NCBI GenBank assembly: GCA_023409755.1
Contig: JAEYRA010000199.1
Coordinates: 1-11,099, forward strand
Direction of reading: 5' to 3'
DNA from: Bacillota bacterium
GTDB lineage: Bacteria; Bacillota; Clostridia; Christensenellales; UMGS416
DNA length: 11,099 nucleotides
Shown: in pieces, positions 5,924-11,099 of the stretch
Position numbering within the stretch: position 1 is the stretch's first letter
Layout of the letters: each line of letters opens with the position of its first letter
Notes under the pieces: model-generated
Told to the model about the DNA's origin: nothing
The model's database searches: none
The model's input: only the letters and a program-made list of their open reading frames with translations
Program-made: the position numbers and the translations under genes

Positions 5924-8335
5924 ATGGCACGGGATTTTTACACACCGGATACCATTGAGCGCAAATGGCAGGACGTCTGGGAGAGCGAAGGAGCCTTCCG
6001 GGCGACCGACGACTTTTCCAAGCCCAAGTTTTACGGGCTCATCGAGTTCCCTTATCCCTCGGGCGCGGGGCTGCACGTGGGACACCCCCGCAGCTATACG
6101 GCCATGGACATCATCGCCCGTAAGCGCCGCATGGAAGGATACAACGTGCTGTATCCCATCGGCTGGGACGCCTTCGGCCTGCCGGCGGAGAACTACGCCA
6201 TCGCCAACAATGTTCACCCGGCGGTCATCACCAGGCGCAACATTGACCGCTACCGCCAGCAGTTGAAGTCCCTCAGTTTCTCCTTTGACTATTCGAGGGA
6301 GATTGACACGACCGACCCGGCCTATTTCAAGTGGACCCAGTGGATCTTCCTGAAGCTCTTTGAGCACGGGCTGGCCTACAAGGCCGAGATGCCCATCAAC
6401 TACTGCACGTCCTGCAAGGTTGGCTTGGCCAATGAGGAAGTGGTGGACGGCCACTGCGAGCGCTGCGGCGGCGAGGTGGTGCAGAAGGTTAAGAGCCAGT
6501 GGATGCTGCGCATCACCCACTACGCCCAGAAGCTGCTGGACGGCCTGGACGATGTGGATTTCATCGAGAAGGCCAAAGCACAGCAGCGCAACTGGATCGG
6601 CCGCAGCGAAGGCGCGGAGATTCAGTTTGCCATCGATGGGGTGGACGACACGATCACCGTCTTCACCACCCGGCCGGACACGCTCTATGGCGCGACCTAC
6701 ATGGTGCTCTCGCCCGAGCACCCGCTCATTGACAAATACGCCGACCGCATTGCCAACCCCGGCGAGGTGGCGGCCTACCGGCGCGCGGCGGCGGCCAAGT
6801 CCGCCATGGAGCGCACCGAGCTTGCCAAGGAGAAGACCGGCGTGCGGCTGATGGGCTTGGACGCCGTGAACCCGGCGACCGGTGAAAAGATACCGGTGTA
6901 CCTGTCAGACTATGTGCTCATCACCTACGGCACCGGCGCCATCATGGCCGTGCCAGCCCACGACACCCGCGACTGGGAGTTTGCCCGGAAGTTCGGCCTG
7001 CCCATTGTGGAGGTGGTGGCCGGCGGCAACGTGCAGGAGGAAGCCTTCACCGACACCGCCACCGGCACGCTGGTCAACTCCGGCATCCTCACCGGCCAGG
7101 ATGTGCAGACCGCCAAGAAAACCATCATCGACTGGCTGGAGAGCCAGGGGTTGGGGAAGCGCACCATCCAATACAAGCTGCGCGACTGGGTGTTCTCCCG
7201 TCAGCGATACTGGGGTGAGCCCATCCCGCTGGTGCAATGCCCGAAGTGCGGCTGGGTGCCGCTGCCCCTGGAGCAGCTGCCGCTGACCCTGCCGGAGGTG
7301 GAGGAGTTCCGCCCCGGGGAGGAAGGGGAGTCGCCGTTGGCAGCAATCGAGAGTTGGGTCAACACGACCTGCCCCCACTGCGGCGGCCCCGCCCGGCGCG
7401 AGACCGACACCATGCCCCAGTGGGCGGGGTCCAGCTGGTACTTCCTGCGCTACATCGACCCCCACAACGACGACGAGCTGGCCGCGCAGGAGAAGCTGCG
7501 CTACTGGCTGCCGGTGGACTGGTACAACGGCGGCATGGAGCACACCACGCTGCACCTGCTGTACTCCCGGTTCTGGCACAAGGCTCTCTACGACATGGGC
7601 GTGGTGCCGACCCCCGAACCCTACCGGAAGCGCACCAGCCACGGTATGATCCTTGGCGAGGACGGCCAGAAGATGAGCAAGTCCCGCGGCAACGTCGTCA
7701 ACCCCGACGACATGGTCGCCCAGTATGGGGCGGACGCGTTCCGTCTGTATGAGATGTTCATGGGAGCGTTCGATCAGGTCATCCCGTGGGCAACGAATGG
7801 CGTCAAGGGCTGCCGCCGGTTCCTGGAACGTGTGTGGCGCATGCAGGACTTTGTGGCCGGTGACCGTGCCGACGCCCTGCAGAGCTCGCTGCACAAGACC
7901 ATCAAGAAGGTCTCCGAGGACTTCGAGGCCATGAAGTTCAACACCGCCATCGCCGCGATGATGAGCTTTGTCAACGACGCCTACGAGGCCCAGACCATCG
8001 GGCGAGAGGACTTCGGTATGTTCCTGCGGCTACTGGCTCCAGTGTCCCCCCACATCGCCGAGGAGCTGTGGCAGCGGCTGGGCTTCCGGGGTCTCATCTG
8101 CCGCGCCGCCTGGCCCCAGCATGACCCGACCCTGTGCCAGGACGAGGTGAGGGAGATCGCCGTGCAGGTCAACGGTAAGGTGCGTGGCCGCATCACCATC
8201 GACGCCGCTGCTGACAGCACCGCCATCGAGCGCATCGCCCTGGACGATCCCCACGTGAAGGCCTGGATTGAGGGTAAAACCGTCGTCAAGGTCATCGTGG
8301 TGCAGGGCAAGATCGTCAACATCGTGGTGAAATAG
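5924..8335 (+). CDS. leuS: Leucyl-tRNA synthetase
   Basis: This is an 803-residue class Ia synthetase of normal bacterial length that charges tRNA-Leu in the cytoplasm. It shows H51-V-G-H54 (HIGH motif), a zinc-binding insert with C161/C164 and C178/C181, and the CP1 editing domain with T248-T-R-P-D252 and D347-T-R-D350, which hydrolyses mischarged tRNA. Then come C-P-K-C and C-P-H-C zinc pairs, WAGSSWYFLRY, K583-M-S-K-S587, the anticodon-binding helical domain, and a C-terminal V-N-G-K-V-R-G domain. The start is the ATG at 5924, with GGGAGG (5911-5916) 7 nt upstream; an ATG at 5909 overlaps that site. It is expressed through the T-box leader. All key motifs are present and nothing suggests damage. 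Confidence 0.98.
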   Translation: MARDFYTPDTIERKWQDVWESEGAFRATDDFSKPKFYGLIEFPYPSGAGLHVGHPRSYTAMDIIARKRRMEGYNVLYPIGWDAFGLPAENYAIANNVHPAVITRRNIDRYRQQLKSLSFSFDYSREIDTTDPAYFKWTQWIFLKLFEHGLAYKAEMPINYCTSCKVGLANEEVVDGHCERCGGEVVQKVKSQWMLRITHYAQKLLDGLDDVDFIEKAKAQQRNWIGRSEGAEIQFAIDGVDDTITVFTTRPDTLYGATYMVLSPEHPLIDKYADRIANPGEVAAYRRAAAAKSAMERTELAKEKTGVRLMGLDAVNPATGEKIPVYLSDYVLITYGTGAIMAVPAHDTRDWEFARKFGLPIVEVVAGGNVQEEAFTDTATGTLVNSGILTGQDVQTAKKTIIDWLESQGLGKRTIQYKLRDWVFSRQRYWGEPIPLVQCPKCGWVPLPLEQLPLTLPEVEEFRPGEEGESPLAAIESWVNTTCPHCGGPARRETDTMPQWAGSSWYFLRYIDPHNDDELAAQEKLRYWLPVDWYNGGMEHTTLHLLYSRFWHKALYDMGVVPTPEPYRKRTSHGMILGEDGQKMSKSRGNVVNPDDMVAQYGADAFRLYEMFMGAFDQVIPWATNGVKGCRRFLERVWRMQDFVAGDRADALQSSLHKTIKKVSEDFEAMKFNTAIAAMMSFVNDAYEAQTIGREDFGMFLRLLAPVSPHIAEELWQRLGFRGLICRAAWPQHDPTLCQDEVREIAVQVNGKVRGRITIDAAADSTAIERIALDDPHVKAWIEGKTVVKVIVVQGKIVNIVVK

Positions 8336-8341
8336 GACGAA

Positions 8342-8380
8342 TGAAGAGCGGGGAGGGCATTGCCCTCCCCGCGGTAGATT
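8342..8380 (+). repeat. Hairpin repeat, copy 1 (probable leuS terminator)
   Basis: TGAAG, then GCGGGGAGGGC (8348-8358), loop ATT, GCCCTCCCCGC (8362-8372), then GTAGATT (8374-8380). The 11-bp perfect stem begins 13 nt after the leuS stop and probably ends its transcript, though no clean T-run follows. Nearly the same unit recurs at 8645-8681. Confidence 0.7.
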
Positions 8381-8644
8381 GTCAATAAACCCCTAGAACG
8401 AGTAAGGGAAGATTAACCTCCTGCCGATTCATTCGGCGGGAGGAAGGGAAGGGTCAGTGCGAGCGGAAGAGAAAACCCCGCCCAAAGGCGAAACGTATCC
8501 TAGAAACCCCGCATGAGAGCTGCAGTTTGCGGTCGGCCGGCGACATGTGCGGCGACCGACCAAGCCATCACGAGAACAGGCTGTCTGAATCGCGGCTGTC
8601 GCCAAAGCGGCAGACGCGAAGGGCTGTCGACTTTGTCGACAGCC
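8381..8644. repeat. Structured noncoding block between two hairpin repeats, likely dispersed repeat element
   Basis: No frame here has a ribosome binding site or a recognisable protein. The block is dense in inverted repeats: CCTCCTGCCGA/TCGGCGGGAGG (8417-8427/8433-8443, loop TTCAT), CTGTCGC/GCGGCAG (8596-8602/8607-8613), and the perfect GGCTGTCGAC/GTCGACAGCC (8622-8631/8635-8644, loop TTT). A longer arrangement, GGTCGG…CCGACC, lies near 8532-8562. With the direct repeats on both sides it looks like a REP- or MITE-like intergenic element, or an RNA. No transposase is present. A minus-strand frame over it (8429-8722) reads through the hairpins and is probably not a protein. Confidence 0.5.
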
Positions 8645-8681
8645 TGAAGTGGGGAGGGCATTGCCCTCCCCGCTGTAGATT
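8645..8681. repeat. Hairpin repeat, copy 2 (possible terminator of the minus-strand hydrolase)
   Basis: TGAAG, then GTGGGGAGGGC (8649-8659), loop ATT, GCCCTCCCCGC (8663-8673), then GTAGATT (8675-8681). It matches copy 1 in stem, loop and right flank and has the same orientation. It lies about 70 nt beyond the stop of the minus-strand hydrolase, so it may end that transcript despite lacking a T-run. Confidence 0.65.
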
Positions 8682-8742
8682 TGTTCATAGACAACCACAA
8701 GTTGAGTTGGAAACAGCGGCATCTATGCCATGCCTTGCCTTC

Positions 8743-10254
8743 TCAGTCGATGACCAGTTCCCGTGCAGAGATGTTTGTAAACCGGGCGGCACCCCTGTCC
8801 ACCAGCAGACCGAAGCGGCCCTCCGGGGTGAAGTGGCAGACGAACTGCAGCACCAGCACATCGTCGATGTAAACTTCAATGAATTCGCGGTTGGCCAGTA
8901 CCTTCACGTGGTACTTTCGCCCCAACTGCAGGGCCCATTTCCTCATATCCACCAGCTGGAAGCGCGGCACAGTGAAAAACCCCACCTGCCCGCGGGCGAA
9001 ATCCAGCAGGGCGACGCCGCCGGCATGCCCGTCATTCTGGCGGATGAGCAACCCTGCCGCGACGCCGTGTTCCAGCGTGATATCCGCGCTGAACAGGAAG
9101 TTACGGCCCGCGGCGTCGAATGTGTAGCAGCACCAAGCCGTCTGCACGCTGCCGCGCAGGATGCCGTTGCGCTCCTGCCAGTTTCCGTCCGTTTCATGCG
9201 TGCTTCGAAATGGGAGTTTAGCTGGCAGGTTTCGAGGGCCGATGAGCGTACGGCTCAGTTTTTGCTCCAGCAGATCCGCCCAGCAGGCGCGTAGCTTCCC
9301 GTCTATCACTTTGAGCTCTTTTGGTGTGCCCAACACGCCAAATGCCCATTTCAGGTTGTTTTCGCCTTCGTTTTCCGCCATGGAGTAGAGCATGTATTTC
9401 TTGCCATGGAAATCCACAGAGCGGCAGCTAAAACCATTGAAGCCCATGGACGCCATCAGAATGTTGTCCTCCGGTTCAGCATAGGGGCCCTCCACATTGT
9501 CAGCCACGGCATAAAAAGTACCGCTGGTCAGCAGCTGTTCCCCCAGAACTTCGCGGTTGCCGTAGGCGTTGTTTTCCAGTATGGTCAGGTACCATTTTCC
9601 ATCCAGTTCAAACAGATCGGGCATTTCCACGATGGAGTAACGATCCTGTGCGCTGCGGTATACAGGCGAGGTCTGCTGCCATTGCACCATGTCCTCGGTG
9701 TAGGCGCCAGCAAACACGCTGCCTTGCGGCAGCTCATCTGTGGGGATGCGTGTGGCGAAGACCCCGAAGTAGCCCGGCTGATCCGGGTGCTTGACCACCA
9801 TGAGATCGCGGCAGTCCACCAAATCGTTGGGAGCGGGATTCTCTCTGGTGTTGTACCAACGCCCGTCCGGCTCGATAACGGGGTTGCCTTCGTACTTTGT
9901 CCAGTTCATCAGGTCGGTGCTCATCGCCAGGCCAATGGACTGGTGTTTTGCGCTGTCTGCGGAGGAGCGAATCGTGTAATACATGTAGTAGGTACCATCG
10001 CGCTCAATGGTGGAACCCGTCCAGCTCTGCATGTCGCCGGGGCAGCCTGGTTCATCCGGCGGAAGCACCGGGGGCAGTTCCTGCCAATCGAGCAGGTTGG
10101 TGGAAACGGCGTGGCCCAGGCTGTCCGCTTCGCGGTCTGTGCGGGTGCTGCCGGGCCGCTTGCATTGCAGGTAAAATGCATGGACTTCATCCGTGCCCTT
10201 GCGTTTGCAGTACCAGGTATCCCACTGGTACATGCCTTCCCCATGGTAATTCAT
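8743..10254 (-). CDS. GH32-like glycoside hydrolase (beta-fructosidase superfamily)
   Basis: This is a 503-residue cytoplasmic protein with no signal peptide: an N-terminal five-bladed propeller to about residue 340 and a C-terminal beta-sandwich (from L-F-S-A-D-I-T to T-N-I-S-A-R-E). GH32 marks are S-W-T-G-S-T near 78, R149-D150-L for the RDP motif, and E210-M-P-D-L-F-E-L for the EC(P) motif. The usual N-terminal N-D-P-N-G is replaced by M-Y-Q-W-D12-T-W-Y, so Asp12 is the candidate nucleophile. GH32 enzymes cleave fructosides such as sucrose, levan and inulin; the changed first motif makes the substrate uncertain and a divergent subfamily likely. The start is the ATG at 10254, with GAGGGGAG upstream; a TTG nine codons earlier lies before that site. 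It appears to be a single-gene unit. Confidence 0.78.
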   Translation of the reverse strand: MNYHGEGMYQWDTWYCKRKGTDEVHAFYLQCKRPGSTRTDREADSLGHAVSTNLLDWQELPPVLPPDEPGCPGDMQSWTGSTIERDGTYYMYYTIRSSADSAKHQSIGLAMSTDLMNWTKYEGNPVIEPDGRWYNTRENPAPNDLVDCRDLMVVKHPDQPGYFGVFATRIPTDELPQGSVFAGAYTEDMVQWQQTSPVYRSAQDRYSIVEMPDLFELDGKWYLTILENNAYGNREVLGEQLLTSGTFYAVADNVEGPYAEPEDNILMASMGFNGFSCRSVDFHGKKYMLYSMAENEGENNLKWAFGVLGTPKELKVIDGKLRACWADLLEQKLSRTLIGPRNLPAKLPFRSTHETDGNWQERNGILRGSVQTAWCCYTFDAAGRNFLFSADITLEHGVAAGLLIRQNDGHAGGVALLDFARGQVGFFTVPRFQLVDMRKWALQLGRKYHVKVLANREFIEVYIDDVLVLQFVCHFTPEGRFGLLVDRGAARFTNISARELVID

Positions 10255-10292
10255 GCGGTTCTCCCCTCGGCATTTTTGCAATTGCCCGTATC

Positions 10293-10301
10293 AATATACC
10301 A
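10293..10301 (-). promoter_or_regulatory. Extended -10 promoter of the GH32-like gene
   Basis: On the minus strand TGG immediately precedes TATATT (10298-10293). No good -35 lies at 16-18 nt. It sits 30-40 nt before the start codon and just after the minus-strand terminator at 10338-10363, so the hydrolase gene is insulated from upstream transcription. Confidence 0.5.
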
Positions 10302-10337
10302 TAACGCTGCCCACTTTTTCCCGTGACTTCAAGATAT

Positions 10338-10363
10338 GAAAAAAAGCAGGTCATGCCTGCTTT
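10338..10363 (-). terminator. Intrinsic terminator on the minus strand
   Basis: On the minus strand AAAGCAGG, loop CATGA, CCTGCTTT is followed at once by a run of T (plus-strand A-run 10339-10345). It is the best textbook terminator in the window outside the T-box. It can only serve a transcript coming from the right, where no conventional gene is seen up to the 31-codon ORF at 10753-10848. Confidence 0.75.
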
Positions 10364-10562
10364 GATTTACAAGGTAGAAGCGGCGTCGCCGCGCTGGTGT
10401 GTCGTGTGGCCCCACAAGCGCGATGCCGAGCACCGCGATTGGAGAGGAACCCATTGCCACTGGAATCCCAGGGAGCGCCGGGTGTTGGAGCCAAACAAAG
10501 GGCGGGCCTTGCCCGCTGTGCCTGAGGTAAGAACGCCGCTTTCGCGTCGGTGTGTCTAGGTG
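10364..10562. repeat. Noncoding block with imperfect direct repeats and GC hairpins
   Basis: Copies at 10372-10409 and 10525-10560 share AGGTA, a GC-rich core and GGTGTGTC. Hairpins lie at 10380-10392 (GCGGCG/CGCCGC) and 10502-10516 (GCGGGC, loop CTT, GCCCGC). Minus-strand frames through it give repeated arginine-rich strings with no ribosome binding site, so I do not call a protein. It may be a dispersed element or the body of an RNA that ends at the terminator at 10338-10363. Confidence 0.45.
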
Positions 10563-10752
10563 ACTCTCCCAAGCACATTCATAGGATACGGTCAAAAGAT
10601 GAAGATTATGTTACGGGATTGTTAAATTTAGGTTAATTCAGGGGTGGGAGAGCGATAATTTCCCTTTTATCATTGAACAGGAGCGGTGGAACCTCTCCCG
10701 CTGCGTTCACGCGGGCGTCTGCCCTGCATTTGGTTGGGGTTGGTCCCCCTGT
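10563..10752. other. Intergenic stretch without a recognised gene
   Basis: The stretch is AT-richer from about 10590 to 10675 and GC-rich after that. A short stem CCCGC/GCGGG lies at about 10698-10714. On the minus strand a CATAAT (10610-10605) could be a -10 element for a short RNA ending at the terminator at 10338-10363, but no convincing -35 accompanies it. I see nothing else. Confidence 0.4.
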
Positions 10753-10848
10753 TTACCACAGGCGGGTACGCTGGTTTGCGGCCATAAAGAACGAAGCTAA
10801 AGTCCGCGTGTTGCGTTCCTTCTGGCTGAGCTGCTTGCGCATTTGCAT
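10753..10848 (-). CDS. Candidate 31-residue basic small protein
   Basis: On the minus strand AGGAGGGG (10864-10857) lies 8 nt before the ATG at 10848, as good a ribosome binding site as any in the window. The frame gives MQMRKQLSQKERNTRTLASFF, then MAANQRTRLW, and ends at TAA. It is rich in Arg, Lys and Gln, with a short hydrophobic centre (LASFFMAA), so an amphipathic helix is possible. A second ATG two codons later is too far from the site. I recognise no family. A longer frame in another phase (10670-10894, 74 codons) has no ribosome binding site before its start. An operator-like dyad and an extended -10 element lie upstream. Confidence 0.4.
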   Translation of the reverse strand: MQMRKQLSQKERNTRTLASFFMAANQRTRLW

Positions 10849-10879
10849 TCTGCAATCCCCTCCTTTCCTTTTCTGCTCT

Positions 10880-10888
10880 AGTATGCCA
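10880..10888 (-). promoter_or_regulatory. Possible extended -10 element for the small ORF
   Basis: On the minus strand TGG precedes CATACT (10885-10880). A transcript from here would start near 10873, leaving a leader just long enough for the ribosome binding site at 10864-10857. No good -35 is visible; the dyad at 10895-10912 covers that region. Confidence 0.3.
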
Positions 10889-10894
10889 CGCCAT

Positions 10895-10912
10895 TGTTAC
10901 AGACCTGTGACA
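10895..10912. promoter_or_regulatory. Near-perfect 18-bp dyad, operator-like
   Basis: TGTTACAG, AC, CTGTGACA is a palindrome with one mismatched pair. Its size and spacing suit a dimeric DNA-binding regulator. It covers the -35 area of the possible minus-strand promoter and lies 153 nt before the plus-strand gene at 11066. The regulator is unknown. Confidence 0.4.
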
Positions 10913-10977
10913 GCAATGTTAAGGTTTCGTCAAATTATCAAGTGGCGTAACGCGACGATGGAGGGGGGGCTTCACTG

Positions 10978-11013
10978 GCGGCCGGTAGTGTGGCATTGGC
11001 CGCACCCGGCCGC
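10978..11013. repeat. GC-rich inverted repeat upstream of the last gene
   Basis: GCGGCCGG (10978-10985) and CCGGCCGC (11006-11013) are perfect inverted copies 20 nt apart. The right arm lies 12 nt before the -10 element of the next promoter, so it could be an operator or simply a GC-rich palindrome. Confidence 0.35.
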
Positions 11014-11022
11014 GGCTGGCCG

Positions 11023-11031
11023 TGTTATACT
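11023..11031 (+). promoter_or_regulatory. Extended -10 promoter of the gene starting at 11066
   Basis: TGT (11023-11025) directly precedes TATACT (11026-11031). No -35 is seen at the right distance. The ribosome binding site GGAGG follows at 11053-11057. Confidence 0.55.
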
Positions 11032-11065
11032 GTTGCCAACCGATCGAGGCTTGGAGGAATCAACT

Positions 11066-11099
11066 ATGCTGCAAGAACTTGTTGCTGCCCGCCAACTGC
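11066..11099 (+). CDS. Start of an unidentified gene, partial
   Basis: The ATG at 11066 has GGAGG 8 nt upstream and an extended -10 promoter in front. Only 11 complete codons are present (MLQELVAARQL), enough to support a real start but not to name the product. Confidence 0.6.
   Translation, partial: MLQELVAARQL

Noticed and set aside
5525..6721. Minus-strand 398-codon frame spanning the T-box and leuS start
   Set aside because: It crosses the T-box leader and the leuS catalytic region antisense; long stop-free frames are expected in GC-rich coding DNA.
6905..7894. Minus-strand 329-codon frame inside leuS
   Set aside because: Antisense to conserved LeuRS motifs, with repetitive His/Val/Gly/Leu composition.
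8342..8681. CRISPR array
   Set aside because: Only two copies about 300 bp apart, with no regular spacers and no cas genes.
8429..8722. Minus-strand 97-codon frame over the structured block after leuS
   Set aside because: It reads through several perfect hairpins and one direct repeat and has no supporting ribosome site; more likely a translated repeat element.
8527..9294. Plus-strand 255-codon frame
   Set aside because: It begins in the noncoding hairpin block and runs antisense to the GH32-like gene.
9406..10326. Plus-strand 306-codon frame
   Set aside because: Antisense shadow of the GH32-like gene, without a ribosome binding site or family features.
10329..10595. Minus-strand 88-codon frame with repeated arginine-rich strings
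   Set aside because: It runs through the intrinsic terminator and direct repeats with no ribosome site; the protein repeats simply reflect the DNA repeats.
10670..10894. Minus-strand 74-codon frame
   Set aside because: Its ATG has no ribosome site upstream; the strong AGGAGGGG inside it is correctly placed for the 31-codon frame in another phase.

Overview
The window reads as a chromosomal stretch of a GC-rich Gram-positive anaerobe, most likely a Clostridia gut commensal of the Oscillospiraceae type. The grounds are AGGAGG-like ribosome binding sites in front of nearly every gene, consensus sigma-A promoters, a leucine T-box leader on leuS, a DegV protein, a YkuD lipoprotein, and GC-rich hairpin repeats between genes. 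The genus is an inference; there is no rRNA or marker alignment behind it.

Layout. Positions 1-814 (+) hold the tail of one L,D-transpeptidase and a complete second one, a lipoprotein whose expected catalytic cysteine is asparagine. Positions 899-2468 (+) form an operon-like unit: a strong promoter, a possible 24-residue leader peptide, a family 2 polyprenyl-phosphate-type glycosyltransferase broken by one extra C in a five-C run, and a GtrA-family membrane protein overlapping it by 8 nt. Together the last two look like a Gtr/GtcA-type cell-surface glycosylation pair. A perfect hairpin at 2518-2541 separates them from convergent genes on the minus strand: a DegV fatty-acid-binding protein (2554-3417) and a uroporphyrinogen-decarboxylase-like protein (3505-4632).

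Divergent from the latter is an SrlD-like sorbitol-6-phosphate dehydrogenase (4768-5556, +). It is followed by a perfect-consensus promoter, a T-box leader with a CUC specifier, and leuS (5924-8335, +). The leader would let uncharged tRNA-Leu raise leuS transcription.

From 8336 to 8742 there is no convincing gene, only a block of strong hairpins bounded by two copies of one direct repeat. A GH32-like beta-propeller hydrolase lies on the minus strand (8743-10254). Beyond it, 10282-11065 is intergenic. It holds an intrinsic terminator facing left with no obvious gene before it, internal repeats, a 31-codon minus-strand small ORF with an excellent ribosome binding site, a near-perfect operator-like dyad, and an extended -10 promoter for a gene that starts at 11066 and runs off the end.

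Most of the window is ordinary housekeeping and sugar metabolism. The parts that deserve a second look are the cysteine-less transpeptidase, the one-base frameshift in the glycosyltransferase, the repeat block after leuS, and the unexplained minus-strand unit at 10338-10885.
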